A stretch of DNA of 64,000 bases from Phytoseiulus persimilis (GCA_037576195.1 CM075103.1:23498001-23562000), one strand, 5' to 3'; positions 32,501 to 43,128 are shown, counted from the stretch's first letter. The notes: generated by a model from the sequence alone, not told the origin. Numbers and translations are program-made.

Positions 32501-34490
32501 GCAGGAGGTGAACGGAACATGGAAAATGTGTTACGCGATCAGTAGGAAGCTGTCGGAATCGGAAAAGAATTATCATTCCACGAAACTAGAACAACTTGCG
32601 GTAGTGTGGAGCATGGAGCGATTGCGACATTATCTTTACGGCCAAGAATTCGTTGTGGTGTCAGATTGTGTAGCGGTCACATCACTGAAGACGCAAGGAG
32701 GGTCCGCGCAGATGTGCCGATGGTGGGATAGAATAGCAGAGTTCAACTTCACGGTTCGTCACCGACCGGGAACAGCGATGGCCCACGTGGACGCACTTAG
32801 TAGGGATCCAGTCGAAGAAGCACAAGAGACGGAAGAGCAAGAATATCCGACGGACTCGAAACAGAAAACAGTGTTCGCAGCGCTAGCGACGCACGATGAA
32901 TTCCAGATGATACAAGCAGCGGACGAGTTCATCAAGGAAAGACTCGAAGCACTGAGGAAGACCAAGGCGGAACGAACAAGAAGAGAAGAAAATCTAGTTC
33001 AGGGGTTCTGTGAACGACAAGGAGTACTGTTCAAGGAGAAGGACGGGAGGAGATTATTCGTGGTGCCAAAGGCAATGAGGAAGTATGTTTTGGTTATAGC
33101 ACACGACAAAGGCGGACACTTCGGAATGGATAAAACATTGGAACTAATGAGGGCAACGTATTGGTTCCCGAAAATGAGAGAATATACGAAGTTCCACCTG
33201 CAAGCATGCATGGAGTGCATATTCAACAAAGACTTGTCCGGCAAGAAGGAGGGGATGTGTAACGTGATTCGACCAGAGAGAAGACCGTTCCAGAAGGTGT
33301 TCATCGATCACTTGGGACCACTACCGAAATCACACGGAAAGGAGCACATCATAGTACTGGTGGACGGACTGACAAAATTCGTGATACTCGAAGCAGTCGC
33401 GACAACTTCAGCAGATGGAGTAATCAAGTTCTTGACGAAGGTGTTCATGACGTACGGGAAGCCCGAGAAAATCGTGTCCGACAGAGGGACTGCGTACACC
33501 TCAAAGAAAACGGAGGAGTTCTTACTGAAAGAAGGCGTTGGACACATTCTAATTTCATGTCAGAAACCATCATCGAACGGCCAAGTAGAGAGAATCAATA
33601 AAGAGGTGGCCAGATTGTTGAGATCGTTATGCGTAACGGCGGATCACCGGGATTGGGCAAAGTTCTTACCGACGGCACAGATGTACTTGAATAGAGTGGT
33701 ATCTAGAAGTACGGGGAAATCACCATTCGAGGTCTTGCATGGATATCTACCGAGAATCAATAATCACGCGCAGTTGATAGAGGGCGAACAGGATAGGGTA
33801 TGGGTACCGGCGGAAGAAGTGCAGGCAGAAGTTCGGGAACAACTGATGCAAAGCCAGGACAAATACGCGTACTATTACGATGGGAAAAGGAGGCCACATT
33901 ACATCAGATATTCGAAAGGGGATATAGTGGTAGTTAGACGCTTGCCAATCCACACGGGTCAACCGACGAAGTTGCAACCAAAGTTTCGAGGTCCAATGGT
34001 CATTTCTGAAGTATTGCCGAAAGATACCTATCGACTGGTGCAATTGGGTCGAAGGAATTACACTTGTACTGCTCACTGTTCGCAACTGAAATGGTACCGA
34101 CTACACGATGAGAACGAGGAGGAAATAGAAGCTTACGACGGGACAGACTACGACGAAGAGGAGCTAGAAGAAGCAGGAATCGGAGCCGTGGAGAGACCAG
34201 AAGAAGTCATCGAATCCACAAGAATCAAGGAGCCGGCGGAGATCGAACAGTCGGAAGAAGAGAGGGCAGGAACAGCGGAGAAACCGATCGAGATAGAAAC
34301 ATCGGAATCATCAGAGGAAGTTCATATCAATGTAGACCCAAGAATAGTGGGAAATCAGCCACAACAGAGGGCTCGTAGGGATTTGAACACAGCACGATTA
34401 GAACCGGCACGTAGGGATAAAGCAGAAATAATAGATAGAAGAGCACAACCAGGTAGACAGTCGAAATTCACGGGAAGATACTCGAAGTAG
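29517..34490 (+). pseudogene. gypsy gag-pol in one frame, with premature TAG and altered protease triad
   Basis: ATG at 29517, 78 bp after the LTR. A TAG at 29733-29735 (codon 73) is the only stop before 34490, and the frame resumes directly, so this looks like a nonsense change, not a gag/pol boundary. Domains: CCHC zinc knuckle CFICNKEGHKQAWCPE (30215-30262); aspartic protease with D-T-E where D-[ST]-G is required (Glu at 30747-30749); RT with PFLDDLI (32018-32036); RNase H from ELHTDAS; integrase HHCC zinc finger (HDKGGHFG...CMEC), core FIDHLGP / VSDRGTAY / NGQVERIN (D,D,E), and a GPY/F-type segment KFRGPMVISEV. RT, RNase H and integrase motifs are intact. The ATG-initiated piece after the stop would start at 29790. 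Confidence 0.9.
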
Positions 34491-34697
34491 AAAGTCGAGG
34501 ACAACTTTAGGTAGCGTGGTTCGAGACGGATGGAAGTGGAGAGAGTTGCGAGGAATCAACAAAACAAGTGCACGTATAAAGTGGAGTGAATTGAACTAGG
34601 TAGAGGGAAACAAAAAGTGAAAGAGAGGGGAAGTATCGAGAGCGAACGCGCACCGAAATCGGATCTTTTCCGTCGAACCTCGTGGCAAGAAGACACC

Positions 34698-35411
34698 ATG
34701 AACACCAGCAGAGAAGAAGCGACCAAAGCCATGGGACCGCCAGTGGTGTTTTACAAAGAGGGCCAGGGACCGAAGGATGAAAAACCCAGAAGCCGGGCGG
34801 TCAACCTCGAAGCGGAAAGAGGGTTGGCGTTTGAAGTGAACGTAACGCGGGCGGTTGCCGCGGAACAAGTAGCGAAACCAACAAGGAGGTGCACGAGGTG
34901 TGGCGACGACAGGCACGTGGAGATCGCCCCATACTGTAAGGCCAGGTGGGTTACGTGTAACCTGTGCAAGGAGGTTGGGCACTTCAGCCGCTGCTGCCCG
35001 AAACATAAAGAGAGGGTCTGCCACTTATGTAAGGGAGTAGGCCACATGGCACGAGATTGTAAAGAGGTGGTCTATGAGAAGACAGACGACGGAGGTTACG
35101 TCGCAAGGAGGGATGGTCAGGAGGTGGCCAAGTACGTGAGGAACTGCGGCTTCGACCCAGTGGAGTACCAGTTGGAGCTATCCCGGAGACAGCTCGAAAG
35201 GATGGGGTTGAAGGTAACAGGAGGTTACGAAAGACCACGACAGAAAGAGGGCAAGCCGGTAGTTCCGAAGACGACCGCTCCCGCGACGGCAGCCACACGA
35301 AGCGGAGCAGTTCGACCGCGGCGCCCCGAGCCGGCGGATTATCGCGCAGTGCCACCACCCGCCTCGTACTCGATTCGGTACGCCCCACCTTCCCCATATG
35401 CCGACATGTAA
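34698..35411 (+). CDS. third ORF of the gypsy element: 237-residue zinc-knuckle protein
   Basis: ATG in good context (ACACCATGA) 208 bp after the pol stop; ends TAA. Positioned where env sits in errantiviruses, but it has no signal peptide or membrane segment. Instead it has CTRCGDDRHVEIAPYC followed by two consecutive CCHC knuckles, CNLCKEVGHFSRCCP and CHLCKGVGHMARDC. The tail is Pro/Ala/Arg-rich. These are nucleic-acid-binding motifs of Gag nucleocapsid type, so the element has one knuckle in Gag and a separate knuckle protein near its 3' end. It may be a captured cellular CNBP-like or second gag-like gene. The frame is open upstream to 34617 but lacks an ATG there. Confidence 0.75.
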   Translation: MNTSREEATKAMGPPVVFYKEGQGPKDEKPRSRAVNLEAERGLAFEVNVTRAVAAEQVAKPTRRCTRCGDDRHVEIAPYCKARWVTCNLCKEVGHFSRCCPKHKERVCHLCKGVGHMARDCKEVVYEKTDDGGYVARRDGQEVAKYVRNCGFDPVEYQLELSRRQLERMGLKVTGGYERPRQKEGKPVVPKTTAPATAATRSGAVRPRRPEPADYRAVPPPASYSIRYAPPSPYADM

Positions 35412-35777
35412 CCTAGTCATCACTGTTTGTAATGCGGGCCAGTGGTGAGAACAACTGAAAGGATTGTAATGAGGGCTAGTGGTGAGAACAACCGCAATAT
35501 TCGTAATGAGGGTTAGTGTAATATCGACTATACAAATTGAACGGAGGGCCAGAGCGTTGATTTAGTTACTATGGTGTGAACAGTTGTTGAAGTAATCAAC
35601 ATTTACGACGTAAAGAGGGCTAGCGGATTAAAACAAGAAAAAGAGAGAGATCCCATAAGTCTCACGACGAAGGTGTGCTCATTTAGGTATGTGCTCGTTT
35701 AGGCAGATCAGATATCAGAGCGGAGTGTGCCGAGTAGGAGTGCTGGCCAGGAGACCAGTATGGTAGCGGTGGTCGAG
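35412..35777. other. gypsy 3' non-coding region with ~40-bp sub-repeats
   Basis: Three imperfect copies of GTAATGMGGGCYAGTGGTGA at about 35430, 35467 and 35505, with weaker echoes further on. No gene. An obvious polypurine tract next to the LTR is lacking. Confidence 0.6.
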
Positions 35778-36020
35778 TGTCGCATTCTAAGGGAAGCGTC
35801 TTGAGAGCGACCCAGCGGCGACCAGTTGTACTGGAGAGGGAAGTCACCAGAGAGAAAGAGGAGAATCCCGCGAGAATAAGAGAGATGAATGAATAGAGTG
35901 TGAATGAGTGTGTGAATTAGGATACTACGAAGAGAGTAAAGAGGGGACGGAGTAAACCCGTAATACCCGAGTATCCACCCGAATACAGTGCAGTCATTCC
36001 GTGAGCAGTAGAGTCTCACA
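35778..36020 (+). repeat. 3' LTR of the gypsy element
   Basis: 243 bp, no difference from the 5' LTR seen by eye. Followed by the CAAC duplication at 36021-36024. Confidence 0.95.
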
Positions 36021-36024
36021 CAAC

Positions 36025-37053
36025 TTCCGCAGAACATACAATGCAACCCAAGACTACTCGAAAACTTGGGTACGCTCATCGCTGCGGCGAACCCCTACGC
36101 ACGTTCCTATAGGATGATGGCGGAACTCGAAAAAGCCGAAATGATGGCTGCACAAAGAGAAAACCGTAATCCCCTGAACATAACCATGCTTTTCGATGAT
36201 GTTGGTCCGAGAGGAATACAAGGAAGACTAGACGACCTGCCAACAACAAACGAAGTTGCAGTTGAATACGTCGGGGACGATGGCGACGTTCCACCTACAC
36301 GATCCCCCGCATTCATGAAAGAGGAGGTACGCTGATAAATATCTCGCACCTAGATAAACGCTGTCATCCGTTGACATACCCTCTACTTTTCCCAACGGGA
36401 GAACATAGTTGGGAACCTTCTCTGCGAGACAACCGAGGGAAAATAATCACTCAAAAGCAAGTTTACTCCTATTTGTTCGCTGTCCGAGAATCGTTCAATC
36501 CCGTTCAGCACGCTGGGAAAGTATTTCAGCAATTCGCTGTGGATTCTTTCGTGAAGATCGAACCAGATAGACTGAACTTCTAATGACAGAACCAAGCTCA
36601 AATACGTGCAGAATCTTATCAGAAACTTCAAGATTTCTTGGTCGAATGCGACGACAACTTGGGTCCTGCAGGTCGTCGTATAGCGTTGCGATCCACTTTC
36701 ATTGGATCTCCAAGGCACCTGCAACAGAGCTATCAAGACGCGATGGCCATTGTTGCCCGTTTCGGGAAGCCAGACATATTCATGACAATAACTTGCGATC
36801 CCAAATGGAAAGAAATACGAAAGAATCTGCATCCTGGACAAGCCACTGAAAATCGCCCGGATTTGTTATCAAGAGTCTTCAAATACAAACTGGAAGAGAT
36901 TTTCAACGACTCATTACAGGAGAAAAAATTCGCTGACATCGAAGCACACGTCATGGTGGTGGAATTCCAGAAGCGTGGTTTGCCACACTGCGACACATCG
37001 CTCATATTAAAAGAGCAATTCAAGCCTCGCGCCGCTGAATTGGTTGATCGTGT
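36025..37053 (+). pseudogene. Helentron Rep domain, first part (HUH motif damaged)
   Basis: Continues the Helentron after the gypsy insertion: NLGTLIAAANPYARSYRMM and NEVAVEYVGDDGD (36066-36335), then CHPLTYPLLFPTGE and FNPVQHAGKVFQQFAVDSFVKIE. After frame changes come the Helitron-like N domain FIGSPRHLQQSYQDAMAIV, FGKPDIFMTITCDPKW and VEFQKRGLPHCDTSLIL. The HUH signature (normally PH-x-H) reads P-H-C-D at 36983-36994, so the second metal-binding His is lost. The Merlin element interrupts it after 37053. Two or more frameshifts. Confidence 0.85.
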
Positions 37054-38684
37054 GGTTCCTTTATCTTGGGCGGGTGGCGAGTTAGGGCAGGCCAGAGCAG
37101 ACCGAAATGCGCCGCTGTCGAGTCGGGCATCGCGGGATGGAAAGGCGCGAGATTCGAACGGGCGAGCGAGCGAAGCGATGCGAGCTGACTGACAGCAAGC
37201 GGCCCTACAGCAGTTCGGGGGGATTGGGTGAGGTTAGGTTAGGTTGCTGGCGAGCGAGCGAAGCGAGTGAGCACGCTCCTGTTGAGTCATTGTATGGGCA
37301 TTACCAGATCTTGCAGAGGCTTGTAAGATAGCATCCCGGCTCCATGGAATTGAATGATCATGACGAAATGACAGCCGGCGCCTGCGTATTTCACAGATCT
37401 TCTATATTCTAAGGCCTCCCAGAGTCGATAAATTCTGATGGCCCCGAGCGTAGCGAGCGACCCGATCTCGCAGAGGCTTGGAAGTTTGGAAGATAGCATC
37501 CAGGGAAAGCCACCAACTGCGCATTACGGCGGCGCTGTATGTACTGAGTCTGAGTCCGTTGTCCGGTTTTGAAATGAGCAAATTAATGCGCAGTAAACTT
37601 TCACTCCCGGATGAACTCGTTCACTTGTTCTTCATGGCGCTCACAATTTTCGATTTGCCAACGAACGAAGATGCCGCTGTGTTGTTCCTTCAAGAAAAAG
37701 ACATTCTTGCGACTAGCCTCACATGCAGTCTGAAACATAAACTCACACTGAAGTTCAACAGTGATCGTACTTTTCGGTGGTGTGCTCAGTGTCTAAAAAA
37801 ATTTGGACTGCGTTGCAATACTTTCTTGGACCGAACTCGCTTGCCATTGGTGAAAGTGATACGGTTTTTATACGCCTGGGCAGCTGAGACTGCATCGATC
37901 TCGTGGTGTGAAGCCCAGTTGGGGATGAGTCCGAAAGCTGTTCATTCGTGGAATGAGAATCTCCGTGAGATTTGCTTTCGCTCCCTTCAACGTCGGCCAC
38001 AGGGAAGAATCGGAGCTCCGGGGCTCATCGTCGAAGTCGACGAAAGTCTGTTCACGAAGAGGAAGAACAACGCTGGCCGGGTCCTACCGCAACAGTGGGT
38101 GTTTGGGGGTATTTGCCGAGAGACCAAAAAGTGTTTCATCAAGGCAGTTCCCAACCTATCCGCGCCTGTCCTTCTCAGTGCCATCCAGGAGTTCATCGAG
38201 CCCGGCTCAATCATCTACTCAGACTGTTGGAAGGGTTATCCGAGTGCTGCCCTCAAAGAGGCCGGTTACTTCCACCTCACAGTGAACCACAAATACAATT
38301 TCGTAAACCCTGTGACTGGGGTTCACACGCAAAGCATCGAACGATTGTGGGGATCAGCCAAATGGAGGAACAAGAGGCAGCGCGGAACTGCTCGTTCCCA
38401 GTTACAGTCGTATTTAGTGGAGCTCATGTGGCGCCACAACCTGGATGGAGCCCCGGCCTTTGAGGCCCTTTTGGCAGCAATCGCGGAATGCCATTCCCCG
38501 CGTTTCTGCAGCTCTCAACCCTCAGCACTTCGAGGCCACAACTATACTTTGCGAGAGGTCTGACGCAGGTATGTCTCGATCTCAGTTCTCCTCTCCCCTC
38601 CTCCTCTCCCAACCATCAATTCGCCATTTCCGCGTGTTCTGAGCTTGTTGTTTTTTCGCGCAACCCGCCTAAAGCAAAAATACC
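37054..38684 (+). mobile_element. Merlin DNA transposon, 1631 bp
   Basis: Ends GGTTCCTTTATCTTGGGCGG and (reverse complement of the right end) GGTATTTTTGCTTTAGGCGG: imperfect inverted repeats of about 28 bp starting GG. Flanks GATCGTGT (37046-37053) and GATCGAGC (38685-38692) agree at 6 of 8 positions, consistent with an aged 8-bp TSD as Merlin makes. Removing it joins the Helentron at ELVDR... and ...EPRLHEAV in frame. Confidence 0.85.
37574..38563 (+). CDS. Merlin transposase (IS1016/ISXO2-like DDE)
   Basis: 329 residues from the first in-frame ATG (37574); the frame is open upstream to 37478 but only from a TTG. Uninterrupted. Motifs of the IS1595/ISXO2-like DDE domain: VEVDESLFTKRKN (first Asp), QWVFGGICRETKKCF, GSIIYSDCWKGY (second Asp), VNHKYNFVNP and HTQSIERLWG (Glu, 38 residues after the second Asp). 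An N-terminal FRWCAQCLKKFGLRC zinc ribbon (C-x2-C ... C) is partly kept. Eukaryotic Merlin transposases are the animal relatives of IS1016, so this is not bacterial contamination. All catalytic residues are present; whether the divergent ends still work is unknown. Confidence 0.85.
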   Translation: MSKLMRSKLSLPDELVHLFFMALTIFDLPTNEDAAVLFLQEKDILATSLTCSLKHKLTLKFNSDRTFRWCAQCLKKFGLRCNTFLDRTRLPLVKVIRFLYAWAAETASISWCEAQLGMSPKAVHSWNENLREICFRSLQRRPQGRIGAPGLIVEVDESLFTKRKNNAGRVLPQQWVFGGICRETKKCFIKAVPNLSAPVLLSAIQEFIEPGSIIYSDCWKGYPSAALKEAGYFHLTVNHKYNFVNPVTGVHTQSIERLWGSAKWRNKRQRGTARSQLQSYLVELMWRHNLDGAPAFEALLAAIAECHSPRFCSSQPSALRGHNYTLREV

Positions 38685-40392
38685 GATCGAGCTTGTTGTC
38701 GGGAAACATCAGATCCGATCGCAGAGCCACGTCTGCACGAGGCTGTGAAAGCTTCCATGATCCATCGGAGCTGTCGAGCATTCAACCCTGAAGCTCCATT
38801 TATGAAGGATGGCCGATGCTCGAAGGAGTTCCCGAAGGAATTACGATCTGAAACATCCGTAGCCAACGACGGCTACCCACATTCACGCAGAAGAAGGCAA
38901 TTTGCAACGCAAATCAGACACTTTGCTTATAGTGATGAATGGGTTGTGCCTTATAATTTGTACTTCCTGCTCAAGTATGGATGTTAGATCAACGTTGAAA
39001 TCTGTGGCATGATTTCCTCTGTGGAAAACCTCTACAAATACGTTAACAAAGGCTCGGACCGCGCATCCCTCGAAATTACCTCAACTGAAGACGACTGTGA
39101 TGAGATAAAAAAAACATTTGAATGCGCGTTACGTTTGTGCTGCAGAAGCCTTGCATCGCATTTTCGAATTCGAATTCCAAGATAGATCTCACACTGTTCT
39201 GAGACTCGCCATACACTTGTCCAATCAACAGAACGTCATTTTCCATGACTTCGAAGAGCAATCTGCGCTCGATACTGCAACAAACAAGTTCACAACCTTG
39301 ACGGCTTTCTTCGAGTTGAATTCCACGTGTAACAGGCAAAGCCATGGAATCTGGAACCGAAGCGACCTCTACTACTACCAGATTCCGGAATATTTTGTCT
39401 TCAAGCCTGGAACAGGTTGGACCCGCAGGAAACGAGCCATTAAAAGTATAATCAGACGAATGTACACATTTTCCCCTCGAGATACGGAACGGTATGCTCT
39501 TCGGATACTTTTGTTGAACATCCGGAGTCCCAAATCGTTCGAAGATCTCAGAACAATCAACGGAACATATTACCCCACGTTCATGGATGCTGCAAAATCT
39601 GCGAGACTTCTCAATGATGACACCTATTCTCGAAGCAGCGTCGAAGAAGCATCGTCTTCTCAAAAACCGAAAGTATAGCGAATTTTCTTCGCATGTCTCA
39701 TCGCATTCTGTGAAGTTTGCGATATTCAAACTCTCTGGAATGACTTTTCTGACGTTCTGGCTGAAGATTCCATTCATCGTGGCTTTTCAACCGAAGTTTC
39801 ATCTGCTTCAGCGTACCACGAAGTCTCTGAAATATTGGCAACTCTCGGCGTCCAAGTCCAGGGCATGGTGCAAGTTCCGCAATGCGAGATTCCACAGTTC
39901 ACAACAACTGACGTTAACCATGATCGACACTCTTCGGGAGGCGCTTTCATGTATGCGAACTCGAACCCAAATCAGAAAAAGACAGCTGACGAGATCCTCG
40001 GAGTTCTGAGAGAATCCAAAATGGGCTACTTCTTCATTGACGGTCCCGGTGGATCAGGGAAGACCTACTTATACAAAACTATGTATAACCTCGCGGTAGG
40101 TGAACGAAGTCGCGAACTATGCGTTGCCTGGACGGTAATAGCTGCAAACCTGTTACCGAAGGGTCGCACCGTGAGCTCAATATTCAAATAGAACATCAAC
40201 GACAATAACCGCACATCAACAATGAGCCGCCAACAGAAAGGAGACAAAAAGTTAGCGGAGTTGGACATCATCATTTGGGACTAAATTTCCATGGTGCCTA
40301 AAGTAGCGTTCGAAGCAGTTGATGCGCTTCTCCGAGACATTTTCCAAAATGACATTCCTTTCGGAATGTCATTGATGATATCATAGATGAAA
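38685..40392 (+). pseudogene. Helentron Rep C-part and PIF1 helicase N-part
   Basis: Resumes at DPIAEPRLHEAV, then NPEAPFMKDGRCSKEFPKE, VPYNLYFLLKY, NVEIC and LYKYVNKGSDR, which carries the Rep tyrosine region (Y-x-x-Y spacing kept as YKYVNKG). Next NARYVCAAEALHRIFEFEFQDRSH and a linker. The PIF1 part begins near 39960, with Walker A FIDGPGGSGKTYLYKT (40042-40065). Walker B reads IIIWD-stop-ISMVPK: TAA at 40282-40284 replaces the catalytic Glu. Several other stops and frameshifts. Interrupted by Spy at 40392/40393. Confidence 0.85.
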
Positions 40393-42456
40393 GGGTCTAG
40401 CCGGTTAGGTGCCCCACCTCGACGGATCTTCTTGAAAACTACAGGATCGTGTTCTCTATGTGGAAGAACGTATTCCTGAAGTTTTCAGCCTTTTCCGTTA
40501 CCTAGATCCAAATCTATTAACATTAATTAAAAATGGTTCAATCAAATTCGCATGGTCAAGAGCAAACTTAAAATCGTTATATCTCGAGAACCGCTGGGCG
40601 TACAGCGTCGAACGACAACTTTTTGGAAAGCTCTCATCGAGGGCTATCTTCTCATTCAGCAGTGATCGGATCGCATGATTTCGAAGGCATCAAAAATCGA
40701 GGGTTTCCCAATTTAGACGGTTGATACCCTTCCCGTGGCCGGCCAAGAATCAGCGAAAACCAGAATGTAGCCCCAAATACCCTCTTCCTACTCAAGAAGT
40801 TTCATCTAAATCGAAGCTTAGCCTTCGGAGTTATCGCTCCGAGTAGGTAACCGACCAGACTCCTCTCTCACTTTGGAGTCCGGAAATTCGACTCAAACGC
40901 GCTTGAAACGTTCAAAATATTGCAAAAATCTCGGAGCCACATCCTGGAGGTTTTTTTTCTCTTTTATTTTCTCTCCCTAGGAATCCTCAACCCTCGAGAT
41001 CGCTTCCTTCCGATTCTGCCTCGGGCTCCGAAACGAGAAAGAGATTCGAGAGTTCGGCCGCTGGTCGCCGAATCGGGAGCTGGTACCCAGTCAAAGCTAG
41101 GTAGTACACGGCAGCAGCCACGTGGGCACAGCATCCTACGGTCCGATTACCATTTGGGCATTCGCACCAGTAGGCCGAAATCCCTCGGAGATCGTTCTGG
41201 CAAGGCACGTATCGGCAGAACACCTGCAAGGGATTGACGAAGACGGTTCGCCGTTTGGACAACAGCTGGAATCTCATACGGTGACCAGTAGAGGGCACTC
41301 CGAGCTGACAGACAGCGAAGTGAAATGATGTGTCGACAGAATCGAAACCACTCAGACGATTCGAGTGGAATCTGTGGTCACTTTTCTCTGACAATGAGTC
41401 AACCTGGTTCTGAGGGAAACGAAAAGGTGAAGCCTACACACCCGATAACTCTTCCGTTTGACGTGTCGGGATCTGATGTCGAGCCGCACAATATCCCGCA
41501 TCTCTTTCACGTAGCTCATAGAAATATTCTCATCTTCATCCATCATTTCGGCCAGATAAGACATGGCCAGCTTGATCTGGTATAGGCCTGATGTGACTTC
41601 CGACCGATTCACTTTTTAAACAGAATTCATGTTCATTCTCACTTGACTGCACGGTAGATCTCTCAGTCGGAAGTTTCAATCAACAACCTAGCAAAGACGG
41701 TCTATTTTCAATCATTTCTTTCTCACAAAAACTCTTTCCAAAGTCTCTTTCTGTAGTGCGCCACCTGGTCGGGGGTTCTGCCTAACTCCGTGACAATACC
41801 TTGAAACACAGAATCGAATTCCAGGTTCTTTTCAATCACAAGGGAGTGTTCCCGCACGTGTTACCGACGCGAAACAAACATGGACGCCAGAAACTTGAAA
41901 GACGCGCTCTCTTGAGACAGTTGCGCGCGTGAAAGTTGAGTACGAGCTAATTTCCGGACTCCAAAGTGAGAGAGGGGTCTGGTCGGTTACCTACTCGGAG
42001 CGATAACCCCGAAGGCTAAGCTTCGATTTGGATAAAACTTCTTGAGTAGGGAGAGGGTACTTGGGGCTTCGTTCTGGTTTTCGCCGATTCTTGGCCGGCC
42101 ACGGGAAGGGTATCAACCGTCTAAATTGGGAAACCCTCGATTTTTGATGCCTTCGAAATCATGCGATCTGATTACTGGCTATATGAGAAGATAGCCATCG
42201 ATGAGAGCTTTTCAAAAAATTGTCGTTCGACGCTGTACGCCCAGCGGTTCTCGAGATATAACGACTTTAAGTTTGCTCTTGACCATGCGGATTTAATTGA
42301 ACTATTTTTAATTAATGCTAATAGATTTGGATCTAGGTAACGGAAAAGGCTGAAAACTTCAGGAATACGTTCTCCCACATAGAGAACACGATCCTGTCGT
42401 TTTCAAGAAGATCGGTCGTGGTGGGGCACCTAACCCTACCTTATCCGGCTAGACCC
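40393..42456. mobile_element. Spy-type element, 2064 bp, ~500-bp inverted repeats, no TSD
   Basis: Ends GGGTCTAGCCGG and CCGGCTAGACCC. Inverted repeats extend from 40393-40885 and 41951-42456. Flanks are ATGAAA and TTTACG. Joining them as ATGAAATTTACG restores a continuous PIF1 reading frame (IIDEIYGSVIQPGNFHELAE), so nothing was duplicated or lost. Insertion between AAA and TTT without TSD defines Spy. The middle keeps a SWIM-domain remnant (40987-41612, minus) but no DDE domain, so it is non-autonomous. Confidence 0.85.
40987..41612 (-). pseudogene. Spy transposase C-terminal remnant with SWIM-type zinc finger
   Basis: Two minus-strand frames: 41612-41352 gives SGLYQIKLAMSYLAEMMD and VRLDIRSRHVKRK; after a shift, 41394-40987 gives YWCECPNGNRTVGCCAHVAAAVYYL and an acidic tail ending ESEGSDLEG. 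Same domain as at 25080-25240 and 58700-58940, but clearly diverged (for example LTGYQLPIRR). The DDE part is deleted. Confidence 0.75.
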
Positions 42457-43128
42457 TTTACGGATCTGTGATACAGCCCGGGAACTTTCATGAATTAGCC
42501 GAAAAAGCCATCTTAGCACCGACGAACGTAAACGTATTCAATTTGAATCAAAGGATACTCGACCGGCTCTCTGTAAATCACGCCTCTGAGGAACAGATCT
42601 ACAGAAGCATCGATGAAATTGTTGAGAACAACCAAGGAGAAAAATCTTCCTTCCCAACAGAATGCATCAACAGTCTAAAACCCACTGGTGTGCCTCCTCA
42701 TGAGTTGCACCTAAAGAAAGGCGCCGTTGTAATGTTGGTACGCAACCTGGATGTCACTCATAGTCTTTGCAACGGAGCCAGGCTGAAAATCGAATGTTTG
42801 GGTCGATTTACACTTTGGTGCACATTCATCGCTGGAGTGAGGCTGGGTGAATTCATCATCATACCTCGGATCGACAACTACTGCAACTCGCGGATCCCAC
42901 TCCGCTTGAAGCGACGACAATTCCCAGTGCGGCTAGCTTTCGTGACGACTATAAACAAAAGTCAAGGGCAAACCTCCTCGGAAGTCGGGCTGTTTCTAGA
43001 AAGCCAAGTTTTCAGTCATGGTCAACTGTACGTGGCTTTTTGAGTGTTCGCCATCCCAACCAGCTGAAGATAAAAGCGCCGAACAACGTTCTAAAAAATA
43101 TCGTACTACGGGACGTCATCTTAATATA
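42457..43128 (+). pseudogene. Helentron PIF1 helicase C-terminus
   Basis: Gives AILAPTNVNVFNLNQRILDRL, HELHLKKGAVVMLVRNLD, CNGARLKIECLG, IPRIDN, RRQFPVRLAFVTTINKSQGQT and FSHGQLYVAF: PIF1 motifs IV to VI (the last normally LYVALSR). A two-base change at about 43043 makes TGA, and the downstream frame continues as VRHPNQLKI...LRDVIL. No Helitron hairpin or endonuclease follows before the hAT-type MITE at 43137. Confidence 0.85.

Larger units (their letters stand above)
29197..36020 (+). mobile_element. full-length Ty3/gypsy retrotransposon, 6824 bp, TSD CAAC
   Basis: Two 243-bp LTRs (29197-29439, 35778-36020), TG...CA, look identical base for base. The 4-bp duplication CAAC flanks it (29193-29196, 36021-36024). 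Between the LTRs lie a Gag-Pol frame and a third ORF. Removing the element plus one CAAC joins the Helentron frame without a shift. The apparent LTR identity implies very recent insertion, yet the coding region already carries a premature stop and a damaged protease motif. I see no clear polypurine tract before the 3' LTR. TGGTAAAAGAACC at 29450 is a possible primer-binding site. Confidence 0.95.

Noticed and set aside
37228-37242. TTAGG telomere-like repeat (GGTTAGGTTAGGTT)
   Set aside because: Only about two and a half units, too short to call an interstitial telomere.
37574-38563. bacterial contamination suggested by an ISXO2/IS1016-like transposase
   Set aside because: It has Merlin-type ends and sits with a near-8-bp duplication inside a Helentron; Merlin is a normal animal transposon superfamily.
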